Shown piece after piece: positions 32,405 through 41,832 of a stretch of DNA of 64,000 nucleotides. The position numbers and the translations under genes are program-made. Position 1 is the stretch's first letter; the number at the start of each line of letters is the position of its first letter. Under the pieces are notes generated by a model. That model ran no database searches and was not told the origin of the DNA. It saw only the letters and a program-made list of their open reading frames with translations. Source of the DNA: Brettanomyces bruxellensis (lineage: Eukaryota; Ascomycota; Pichiomycetes; Pichiales; Pichiaceae); assembly GCF_011074885.1 (NCBI RefSeq), contig NC_054690.1:935001-999000 (forward strand), in the 5' to 3' direction.

Positions 32405-34167
32405 TCTCTAATTTAAGAATTGAATTTAGAGAACGAACAAAAGCTGGAAACTTGGTGTTCTTTTAGGTTCATTTCAAAATTCAATCAGACTTCTGATCGA
32501 TAGGGTAATTGTTGTTCCTTATATATAATAGGGGACGCATGATAAATCGTAGAAATATGGCAAATAGCTGATGTACCTATTTCTAGTTAACAATGAATTT
32601 TTTGATTATTATTCCTGATTAGGCATGCGGTGCGGAGAAAGCAAAAAATATTAACTGGACCCTTTGCTGCGGCCATCTATTTACATCCCGAAACTATTAC
32701 GTCAATTTTTAATTGGCCGATGATTGTTCTTTGAATTTTTTTCTGTTATTAAGTTTCTGATAAATAATACATCAACCCATTTTTCATCATGAATTAATTC
32801 ACTGCTGTGAGTACATAGTTCTTGAACAAAAATAGTTTTCTTATTATTATTACTGTTCCCTGAAATTTCATCAGCCTACTTTGTTAGCGCCTCACTATTT
32901 AAAACTTTATATACTGTCAATTATCTTCAGTTTTGCTCCCACAGTATTAATTACTTCTAAAAGCTCAATCAATCGACTCTATTTGAGTAATTGTTCTTTC
33001 GAAGAGAGAGGAAACGATGGTCAATGTGTTGAAGTCTTATCAAAGGAATTATTATCCAGTGATTTAGAGTACTAATTCTTAATTCACTTTCGTCCTGTAG
33101 AATTCGACTGTATTGTATTCCTATTCTACAAAGATACTCATAACAGCAGTTGTTATATTATCATTTTGATTTTTAGCCTAAAAGCAGCTCTTATCTTAGG
33201 TAATACCACTTTTGAGCAGGTGTCAATTGCTGTGCCGTGCACTACTTTCCATTTGAAGAAAACTGTTGCTGCATTTTCCAATACCTTTAGATATGCTTGC
33301 ATGCCATCACATAATATTCAGTTGGACATTACCAACATCAAGTAGAATATCATACCGTGACGTATGATAAGCGAAAATTGATACATTTTTATATAAAAAA
33401 AAGAAAAGGAAAGGACTCTCAATGAGACAAAAATGATTTGAATCCTGTCTCGATAAGATAATCCGGTTGTTGTGCCCTATAAATTATTTTTTTTGCCAGC
33501 TTGGTTTTACTTATCAAAAATACTTTACAACAACGAAAGTGAGACTTAGAGAACTATTGTTTCATCCCTGCACCGAATATGTTAAACTTTTTCGCGTTCT
33601 GACGCGTCAGAATTTCATGTAAAAAAAAAATAAGAGCGTCATAGCTGGCACATATACCTAATTAAGCAACCGACTTGGCACCAACACTATAAAATAGAAT
33701 ACTTATGATACTCGGTATCACCTGTTAACACTGGCCAAATTTTTGCGGTCAGAAGCGCACGCTTTTATTTGTTTACATAAGGGGCATGCAGCAAATATAT
33801 CCCAAAACAGTTTTAAAATTTTTTTAGAGAATTGTCTGCCCCTTTATTAGGCTTGTACTTATATTCCATCCTTTCTGCCTGTTTACACTATTGACTGGGT
33901 TTCATAAATACCTTTATAATAATTGCATAGATAGTTTTTCACATAGATCATATAATTAGTCAGAGGTGTCATTCTATCTGGTTTGTTAAGTCACTCTCTA
34001 CACTGTTCTTTCATCTCGGTATCTCATGAATCAGCTTCTTTTACTATAGTCAATATTTTCGCATATCATCATATCGACTCTTTGTTTGTCTATATAAACT
34101 TGTGCTTATAATCAAGTTTTAATTTATTCAGAAGAGGACACCTGACTTATTTTTGTGCGACACAAAT
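32405..34167. promoter_or_regulatory. Divergent region ENA1 / SPT21
   Basis: 1.76 kb between two genes. The part nearest ENA1 has the TATA-like TATATATAA and AGGGG motifs near 32520-32535. Many A and T tracts follow (for example 33393-33400, 33487-33495, 33620-33629). A CTTGGC (inverse of the Rim101-type GCCAAG) lies near 33674. The short frame at 32881-33075 shows no family resemblance. No RNA gene recognised. Confidence 0.45.
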
Positions 34168-36606
34168 ATGTCCTTTAACAGTTACTCACAGAAAGTAATT
34201 CTTAAAGTGCTTTATACTTTTGATGACCTCACCACATTTCTTGTGCGCTCACAAAAACCGATCGAGGCCAAACTTATTAAATTGCCAAACAAACCATGTC
34301 CTGCCGAAAATTTCTCGGAATCTATAATCGGATGTATCGACCTGCGAAAGTGCTTTGACTTGGTGTCATCGAGTTCTCCGGAATGGTTTGAAAAAGGTTC
34401 AGACTTTTCTGTCTATTCAAAAGATGTGGTAGAGCCAGGGCAACCTTTTGTTGCCTATGGGTTATGGTCAAAGTTAAAAGATAAAAAAGCGCCTGTTATT
34501 ATTACAGGTCGTTTTTGCAAGAGTGTGGTGAACATATTCGCTTCCCAGGGTAATGTTGACGTTCTTGAGGTGCGACTTAAATTTAGCGAGCTTGAAAATG
34601 GAAGTACAAATGGAACGACAAGCGGTGGTCATCCAAAGAAGCGTTGCGGTGTCTCCAATAATCTGAAGCATTCATCATTGATGTCATCTAATTCGGATTA
34701 TCCCAGTGAATTTAAAAAAAGAAAAACAATACGCAATAATAGAGCGGCAGCGATTAGGTCAACTCTGGATTTCGACAGGGCCCCTTTAGCCACACGGACG
34801 CAGTCTTTACCATTTATATCCGAGCATTCGTTAGCACATCGGATATTAATATCCGATATGCAAAATGATCAGGGTAAAGGTGCCGGAGAGGAACTTGATG
34901 CTCGAGGAGAACCGATTTCCAGTCGATTTTCAAGTTTTCAGAAGTTGATGAAGCCAAATTCTCCTCCGACACGGGCAAAAAGGACTAAGAGTTTTATGAG
35001 ATCTGTTGTCAAAATTGGTGATGTAAGTACTTTAGGGAAACCACGAAAAAAGCGTCATCAGGTTGTCCAAAAATGTGTCAACTGTGCATCAACTACAAAT
35101 CCACCTTACAAATTTCATCGTAATGGTATCTACGAGTTTGGCAATTCCGGCTTGCTATGTAGTTCGTGTCATAAACTCAAACAGAGTGATGATATTAAAG
35201 GACTCAGAAAGCGTGGCTCGCTGGGTGCAAAAGGGCTATTTGATGGTCCATATAACAAGTTCACAACAACGACTTCTGGCACTAGTGGCAAAAGCAAACC
35301 AGGCATATCGCATTCTGCATCCGAATTTAGGACCCGGCCCAAAGTAACGAAAAATGTTGAACCCGAAGTCAAATCTTCCCCTTTCTTGTATTCTTCCCCA
35401 ACGGCAACTAGTCCACCCAACCCGCACAAGTCAAAATTTCATAGAATTAAAACAGAGGCATTAGATAGTTCAGTGAAGGACAGTCCGGACGACCTTCCTG
35501 GTTTGTCATCATATCAAACGCAACTTACAGACATCGACCCGGTCTATCATTCTGTACCGAAGAGCAGATTAAAGGCAGATATAATCATGCCATCCGATTC
35601 AACTAGTCATATTGAAATAGAAAATGATGTCTCAACCTGTAACTCGACTTCGGATGATGATGCACCAATAAATGCTACAAAACTGAACACTACATTAATT
35701 CCGCTCGAAGAGGATGATGATAAGGAAAACATGCCACCCAACCATGGAAAATTGACGCAAGCTACACCAAAAGCAAAACAAGCTATAACCTGTCCTGAAG
35801 GAGAAGCACAGCTTTCTCCGAGCCTTCAGCGAATACTTGACTCACTTTCGAATCAAAGTGGTGGTGTGTCTCCGACGAAAAAGGAGGCAAGCAATGAATG
35901 GGTGAATTCGTTTATTGACTTTTTTGATGAAGCTAAAAATGGTGAAATTGCAAAGTCCTTACAGATAAGTGGTAATGGTATCGATAACATAAGTGATTCA
36001 AACATAGGTGATGCAGAAGTACAAAGAGTACTTGGAAGCTCCCCAAATGGTGTGGATAGTTCGCCAGAAGGTGACAACACAAAATTTGAAAAGACTCCTA
36101 AAGATAGTGTTGATATTCTTCCAGCTGTGGATGCAAATGCTGACACGGTAAAAACGCAAGATGAACCAGATCTTGACAGTCCTGCGTCTATATTCAGTCA
36201 ACTTTTAGAGGCTGCAAAGCAGCCCTCGAAATCCGTTTTGGCCGAGCAAGGGCAAGTTAATGGAGTAGTTAACTCTACTTTGTCAAGTCCTCCTCAAACG
36301 GCCAGAGTTTGTGGCAGTAATGCTGACAGTGATAGTATAGTATCTTGCGAAATTGGGGAGACAAGAAAAGCGGTTAGTCTAGATGAAGCATGCAATATCA
36401 GATCTGAACATCAAAAGGCTCCCGATGATGGTTCCCATCATGGCCTCGTTATGCCAAGTTCACCATATTTCGTTAATCAAATTGATACATCCTCTCGGTG
36501 TGACACTGACAGTTCGCGTATTGATAAATTCAGTTCCATGACAAACTTGCCGACGGTCTCGTCTCCGGTCACGGATCTATCGTCAACGATAAGCAGCATG
36601 AAATAG
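34168..36606 (+). CDS. SPT21: Spt21/Ams2-type transcription regulator
   Basis: 812 residues from the ATG at 34168. The first about 150 residues form the Spt21/Ams2 N-terminal domain: K-V-L-Y-T-F-D-D, F-L-V-R-S-Q, C-I-D-L-R-K-C and a region with V-A-Y-G-L-W-S and I-T-G-R-F-C-K-S. Near 303-334 there is a GATA-like C-X2-C-X24-C-X2-C zinc finger. The rest is long, Ser/Asp/Pro-rich and probably disordered, with S-P and T-P sites and an H-S-V-P run. In yeast Spt21 with Spt10 drives histone gene transcription and silencing; fission yeast Ams2 is a GATA factor for histone genes. The finger brings this protein closer to Ams2 in layout. Confidence 0.82.
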   Translation: MSFNSYSQKVILKVLYTFDDLTTFLVRSQKPIEAKLIKLPNKPCPAENFSESIIGCIDLRKCFDLVSSSSPEWFEKGSDFSVYSKDVVEPGQPFVAYGLWSKLKDKKAPVIITGRFCKSVVNIFASQGNVDVLEVRLKFSELENGSTNGTTSGGHPKKRCGVSNNLKHSSLMSSNSDYPSEFKKRKTIRNNRAAAIRSTLDFDRAPLATRTQSLPFISEHSLAHRILISDMQNDQGKGAGEELDARGEPISSRFSSFQKLMKPNSPPTRAKRTKSFMRSVVKIGDVSTLGKPRKKRHQVVQKCVNCASTTNPPYKFHRNGIYEFGNSGLLCSSCHKLKQSDDIKGLRKRGSLGAKGLFDGPYNKFTTTTSGTSGKSKPGISHSASEFRTRPKVTKNVEPEVKSSPFLYSSPTATSPPNPHKSKFHRIKTEALDSSVKDSPDDLPGLSSYQTQLTDIDPVYHSVPKSRLKADIIMPSDSTSHIEIENDVSTCNSTSDDDAPINATKLNTTLIPLEEDDDKENMPPNHGKLTQATPKAKQAITCPEGEAQLSPSLQRILDSLSNQSGGVSPTKKEASNEWVNSFIDFFDEAKNGEIAKSLQISGNGIDNISDSNIGDAEVQRVLGSSPNGVDSSPEGDNTKFEKTPKDSVDILPAVDANADTVKTQDEPDLDSPASIFSQLLEAAKQPSKSVLAEQGQVNGVVNSTLSSPPQTARVCGSNADSDSIVSCEIGETRKAVSLDEACNIRSEHQKAPDDGSHHGLVMPSSPYFVNQIDTSSRCDTDSSRIDKFSSMTNLPTVSSPVTDLSSTISSMK

Positions 36607-37061
36607 TATATGTTGCAATGAAGATAACATCTATACAATTTGCGTGCTTTCGGTTCATTTCACTTATAAATATGGGTTTAATTCAGTTTAATATTAATAG
36701 ATTTAAATTTACTTAGGCTATTTCATTAAAAATTAAAGTATTGTAAAAATGTAGAAATCAGTTCTTACGTTTTTCATAGAAGGGCCATCCCCTATGGAGA
36801 TGGCTATACTATCCTACAATATCACGTGCAAATATGTGACATGGAATGAGAGCAAGCAGCGCCGAGCAAAGCTTAATTTTTTTTTTTTTTTATCTGCGTA
36901 GATAGATCTTACAACCTTTAACGGCCAAATTCCAAACTACAATAGTTTAATTGACTACTGCAAAAGCACAAAAAGCGTTAAAAGGATAAAACCTAACTAT
37001 CAATAAAATAGTTATACCACTCTTGTGACTTGTTTTTGGTTTTGCTTCACAGTCATAGCGA
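36607..37061. promoter_or_regulatory. Spacer SPT21 / PEX7 with palindrome and E-box
   Basis: 455 bp. An imperfect inverted repeat, GCCATC at 36784-36789 against GATGGC at 36799-36804, is followed by a CACGTG E-box (36823-36828, within ATCACGTG, the Cbf1 recognition pattern). A T tract lies at about 36876-36890. It precedes the PEX7 start by about 230 bp. Confidence 0.45.
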
Positions 37062-38171
37062 ATGCTTTCGTTCAGAACTCCAGGATACAATGGATATTCT
37101 GTGAAGTACTCACCTTTCTATGATAATAAATTGGCTGTAGCCTCAGCCGCAAATTATGGACTAGTGGGGAATGGTAAGCTTTGGATTTTATCTATACAGA
37201 ATGATGGGAGGATAATACCAGAAGCTTCGTTTGAGACACAGGATGGTCTTTTTGACGTGGCGTGGTCGGAACTTCATGAAAATCACATCTTAGCAAGTTC
37301 GGGAGATGGTAGTATTTCACTTTTCGATACAACACTTTCAAAGTTTCCAATTTCCAAGTTTCGAGAACATACGCGAGAAGTATTTTCAGTTTACTGGAAT
37401 TTGGTTGATAAAACACTGTTTTGTTCGTCTTCTTGGGATGGGTCTGTTAAAGTCTGGAATCCATCGAGAAAGCAGTCATTGATGACTCTGTCATCAGCAA
37501 AGGATCTCACATCAAAAGCAGAATCATTGTCACCGGTTGGGAAAGTTCCACTTTCCAGTAGCAGGTCTACCCCATATAATCCAAATAATGATTGTGCATA
37601 TCAAGCTGTATTTTCTCCGCATAATGCTTCTCTGATTTTATCGGTTAATTCTGCTTCGCATTGTCAATTATGGGATATTAGACAACCTAACCCATTGACA
37701 ATGGATTTCATTTCTCATAATGGACTTGAAACGTTAGCGTGCGATTTTAACAAATATAGGCAGTCTGTGATTGCCACTGCTTCAGTAGATAAGTCTGTGA
37801 AAATATGGGATCTCCGAATGATACCAAATATTAAGCATCAATTCCTCCCACTCGGTAACAAGATTGGGCCTTCGCCGCTAAATAAGCTTGTTGGTCATGA
37901 TTTTGCCGTTAGAAAAGTTATCTGGTCGCCACATTCATCGGATATTTTAATGTCATGTTCATATGATATGACGTGCAAAGTATGGAAAGATTATACAGAT
38001 GATAGAGCCAAGTTTCTGAACTCTATGAAACTAAGACACGGCAAAGCACTAATAAATAGTTTTGAAGGACATCGGGAATTTGTAATGGGGTGTGATTGGT
38101 CACTTTGGGGTGCTGGCTTTGCCGCTTCTACTGGTTGGGATGAAATGGTTTATGTATGGAAGGCTGCTTGA
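37062..38171 (+). CDS. PEX7: PTS2 receptor Pex7 (WD40 protein)
   Basis: 369 residues (S. cerevisiae 375). Starts with G-Y-N-G-Y-S-V-K-Y-S-P-F, the Pex7 N-terminal signature. About seven WD40 blades follow, with C-terminal ends such as S-V-K-V-W-N, H-C-Q-L-W-D, S-V-K-I-W-D and T-C-K-V-W-K. Pex7 binds PTS2 signals in cargo in the cytosol and delivers them to peroxisomes with co-receptors Pex18/21 or Pex20. A long insert between blades 3 and 4 is Ser/Pro-rich. Not part of an operon; it faces the SPO71-like gene tail to tail. Confidence 0.92.
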   Translation: MLSFRTPGYNGYSVKYSPFYDNKLAVASAANYGLVGNGKLWILSIQNDGRIIPEASFETQDGLFDVAWSELHENHILASSGDGSISLFDTTLSKFPISKFREHTREVFSVYWNLVDKTLFCSSSWDGSVKVWNPSRKQSLMTLSSAKDLTSKAESLSPVGKVPLSSSRSTPYNPNNDCAYQAVFSPHNASLILSVNSASHCQLWDIRQPNPLTMDFISHNGLETLACDFNKYRQSVIATASVDKSVKIWDLRMIPNIKHQFLPLGNKIGPSPLNKLVGHDFAVRKVIWSPHSSDILMSCSYDMTCKVWKDYTDDRAKFLNSMKLRHGKALINSFEGHREFVMGCDWSLWGAGFAASTGWDEMVYVWKAA

Positions 38172-38238
38172 GAGTTAGATAGTGATTATTTTATACATTC
38201 ACAGTAAAAATAATCAACCCCATTGGTTTTGGAATCCA

Positions 38239-40647
38239 TTAATGGCAGAAGTTCATAATATATTGTATGTTTTTTATCCAATTAAGTTTATCATCAGCAG
38301 ATTTTGTCAAGAAAATAGCGTGATCTTCAACTTGTTTAACCAGTCTTCCATTTAAGTTTTTGAAATCAGAAAATCCCGGGCCCCAAGAATTCAGAACATT
38401 ATTGTTATACCAAATAGTAAAAGATCTTTTGTTGTGGTCATCTGAGTTTTGGATGCCATAAAAATATACCTTTGGAACAGAGGTATCTTCTAAGTACTGC
38501 TTACTGATTCTCGCATTGTTTGAGTGGGAATATGAAGAATATTGGTCCCCCTCACAAACATAGCTGTGTGAAAGATATATGTCTAATATCTTTTTTGAAT
38601 ATGGTAACGGAGATTTGACATTACCAAAATGGATGGACGATTCGCAATCAAATAGAATTAAAGAAGCATAGGATAAAAGTAAAGTAACCTTTTTAAATGG
38701 GGAGGTTTTCTTGCCTTTATAGTAAATGGTATCAAGTTTAACTATGGGACTATCCACATTCTCTGGTATTGTTATCGGGCGTGTTTGTATTATCTTTGAT
38801 TTTTCTTTCTCTTTGGTATATTCTTTTGACCTTTGTCTTATCAGTTCTCTTTGTATCCTCTCAATATCGTGTATTTTTTTTTGACGCCAATATCGGCAGG
38901 TTTGCTGAAGCCTATCGATCCATATGTCCCTTGTTTCTCTACATGATGCAGATAACATAACAGAAGTTCCATTCGTCATTCTTATCTCAAAGTCTGTATC
39001 TCTTAGAAGCAATAAGTTATTTCCATTCTCTGGAGGTATCCATACTATATTTTTAGTTTTCGCTAGCCTTGAGGAAATCAAATGCTTATGAAGTGGAGTG
39101 ATATCTTTAATATCACAAACGTCTATGAAATAGAATGCATTTAAAAGTAAATTAGCTTTTCTTTCGGCTTCCTTATTCGCTATTTTGTCAAGGCGTTCAA
39201 ATTCTGATACTGGTAAACCCGGATGAAGCCATTTTATATGATATTCATCAATCGGATAAGGACTAAACAGGAATGTCGAATCACGTGTTTCGACTTGTGT
39301 TCGAAATTCCGATAAAGAGAAAGATGGAGACTTCAATTTGAAGTTATCTTTGGAAAGAAGTGGGTCGGCATATTGGTATGGTTGAAAAAAAAGAAAACTT
39401 TGTATAGTATATACGTATTCTATTTTATAGTGACAACCTCTACGAGAATCCTTTGATCTAAGAAGAAACCCCTCTATAGAGTATGGTTGGCATCCTTGGA
39501 ACTGGTTTTTGTTCAGCTCGCTTACTTCTGTTGGAAATTCACAAAGTATTAATAATTTGTTCCCCAAAAACTCATTTGACATGTCGAAAGCATTTAAGTT
39601 GGCTTCAGTCAAAATATAACCATTTATGTCAATTATTTTAAAGTATTTTAAAAATTCCTCCTCTTTTTTTAACAATCTTTGAATGAATGTGATAGTCTCT
39701 TGATTTAATCTGTCTTTTCTTAAAGAGCATAAATTTTTTATTCTTTTTTTCATTTCAGATAGAATATACCTCAGTTCCAGATTGTATTTGACCATATAAC
39801 CATTTGGAACGTAATAGATCGTCATACAATTATTTTCGTACCCTGTACTTTTATTATGAGGATATTGCAGAGTAATAGATAGTTCAAGGGGTTTAATTAG
39901 CAATGTTATGGTCTTTTGTATAGCCTTATGTTGATTGATTATTTTTCTAAGTTGACATATCCAAGTAGTTGTCGTATTCAAAGTATCTGGAAGCAATGTA
40001 AATAGCAAACATGTATTTCCTTCCTGGATGTATTGTTTAATAAAAATAATTCTTTCTGCATCTGATAATTCGAGCTTAATATTCCGCTCGGAGATCTCTA
40101 ATGAAAAAAGTGGCTTTTCGAAAGAATCCAGTAAAAAGGTATATTCACTTTGATTAATCAGCCTATCTAATTTTGGAGTGAGCTTATATATTTGGAGCAC
40201 GGCAGATTCGTTAGAATGGAACAACTTCATAAGTACGAAACACTCTTGCCAACGTTGAAGAATTCGTTCCTGACCTTTGACATTCTCTTTAACCGTGATC
40301 ATCAGTCGGTTTGCAATGATTGCATTTTGTCTTTCCTTTGCATTGTGTTTCTCCTTACGGCTCACCTTTGTGTAACTTTCCTGGTCTTTATTTGAATCAT
40401 CTTTCCAAAACCTTGTACCGTTTTGTTTACAGTCTTCCGATTTTCCTAAGTACTTGTAATTATTTTCACAGTTTCTTTGTGAAATTTGTGCCTCCTTTAA
40501 AAGTATCCACTGGATTGGAAGTGGTCCAATGAATTCAGTACTCATGTTTCTGTGTATTTGTTGTACAGTGCAGTGACGAAGTTTGTAAGCTGTTAACGAA
40601 TTGCTTGGTAGTTCGATTGGAATTAAATTTTTCATTTTATAACACAT
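38239..40647 (-). CDS. Spo71-like sporulation PH-domain protein
   Basis: 802 residues with basic, Ile/Lys/Asn-rich composition. The N-terminal part has E-F-I-G-P-L-P-I-Q-W-I-L-L-K, a segment rich in charged residues, and W-Q-E-C-F-V-L-M-K-L-F, a strand pattern of a PH domain. A second PH-like region lies near 560-640, ending C-R-E-T-R-D-I-W-I-D-R-L-Q-Q, and a third near the C-terminus. This layout is that of yeast Spo71 and fission yeast Spo7/Mug56, PH proteins of prospore membrane growth. Spo71 in S. cerevisiae is larger (1245). Assignment is from domain pattern and memory. An internal ATG four codons downstream is an alternative start. Confidence 0.6.
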   Translation of the reverse strand: MCYKMKNLIPIELPSNSLTAYKLRHCTVQQIHRNMSTEFIGPLPIQWILLKEAQISQRNCENNYKYLGKSEDCKQNGTRFWKDDSNKDQESYTKVSRKEKHNAKERQNAIIANRLMITVKENVKGQERILQRWQECFVLMKLFHSNESAVLQIYKLTPKLDRLINQSEYTFLLDSFEKPLFSLEISERNIKLELSDAERIIFIKQYIQEGNTCLLFTLLPDTLNTTTTWICQLRKIINQHKAIQKTITLLIKPLELSITLQYPHNKSTGYENNCMTIYYVPNGYMVKYNLELRYILSEMKKRIKNLCSLRKDRLNQETITFIQRLLKKEEEFLKYFKIIDINGYILTEANLNAFDMSNEFLGNKLLILCEFPTEVSELNKNQFQGCQPYSIEGFLLRSKDSRRGCHYKIEYVYTIQSFLFFQPYQYADPLLSKDNFKLKSPSFSLSEFRTQVETRDSTFLFSPYPIDEYHIKWLHPGLPVSEFERLDKIANKEAERKANLLLNAFYFIDVCDIKDITPLHKHLISSRLAKTKNIVWIPPENGNNLLLLRDTDFEIRMTNGTSVMLSASCRETRDIWIDRLQQTCRYWRQKKIHDIERIQRELIRQRSKEYTKEKEKSKIIQTRPITIPENVDSPIVKLDTIYYKGKKTSPFKKVTLLLSYASLILFDCESSIHFGNVKSPLPYSKKILDIYLSHSYVCEGDQYSSYSHSNNARISKQYLEDTSVPKVYFYGIQNSDDHNKRSFTIWYNNNVLNSWGPGFSDFKNLNGRLVKQVEDHAIFLTKSADDKLNWIKNIQYIMNFCH

Positions 40648-41832
40648 GCTAAGGCATGGAGCAACTATATTCTATTCATAAAGTACATATATACAAATAT
40701 AATAAAAAAGAGTTAGGTGAAAAGTCATTCGATAAGGTGGTACTTTTATCAAAAAAAAGAAATACTTAAATATTACAAATTACAAATTACAAGGAAATCC
40801 TTTTTCCCCTGTTGTCTTCATTGTGTTATTTAGCCCCAAAAAATTAATAAAGGGTGCTCAGTAAGTAAAGCTGTTATTTGACGTATCTAAGGGACAATTC
40901 TGCCCAATAAATTAACCAAAAGTATGTTTTCTGTAAAAAAATTTCGAATTATTAATTTCGACAAATACCGAAGGTGTGGACATAGCGAGAACTGGTCCGG
41001 ATGATCCAAATACCGGATTCATTTTATTAGTTCCTTTCATCCCGTATTTTTTTCTTCAACGGTCGATGTGTTCCTTATTCAAGAGCACTTGGAAACTCCG
41101 CGTGCGCCCCAAAAAAATTTTCAGGAGGCGTGTCAATGATAAACTGGATTACTGATATCGTGGGAGGAAAAATCGCGGTAATTCTATGCGGGCGGAAAGG
41201 CAATAGATCCACGGTTAAGCCGGAATTAAAAAATATGCTTATGTATAAATGCATTTGGGGATCCGAGATATGAAGCTTACATTTCATATATTTTTAAGAT
41301 AAATCTTTAACGGCATGTCAGCCTTCGCATTTAATAATATATAAGCTAGGGATTCGCTGACTTTTTGTAACAAAAGGTACCTTAATCTTCTTTTTCTGAT
41401 TTTTCTTATATCCGAAATTCTATAATGGATAGTCATATCCGAACTCAACACGTAAAATGTAATAAGCCTTTTTAAGAAAAAATGTAGTCGCGGCAGAAAC
41501 CTAGCGAATATGCTTTTTTCTTACTTTGATCTCGTAAGTAGGCTCCGCAAACTATATACGTACACCCTTTCCACTTCGATCGGATATTTATTTTCTATAT
41601 CCTTCAACGGAATAGGTTTCAGTCGTATCTCATTTGTTCATATCTTGGCATTTATTTTTGTTTCCGGTATTGGCATTTCTTGAGCATCACTATATTGACG
41701 TTTAAGAAAACTTCATTTCTTTTTTTTTCTATTCTTTGCGTCTCATTCGCCTGCTTGATGTATTCATCTAGAACAACATTTACACTTACATTTTAATTTG
41801 ATTAAATATAACAGAAGTTGGTTTTTAAACTA
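40648..41832. promoter_or_regulatory. Divergent region SPO71-like / DNF
   Basis: 1.19 kb AT-rich spacer with A runs near 40751-40758. No protein of note. The 70-codon frame at 41075-41287 has no known relative. Pyrimidine-rich DNA (41717-41732) precedes the flippase start. Confidence 0.45.

Noticed and set aside
36821..36900. ATCACGTG followed by AT-rich DNA as a possible point-centromere element
   Set aside because: No CDEIII-like sequence follows at the expected distance, and Pichiaceae are not known for this centromere type.
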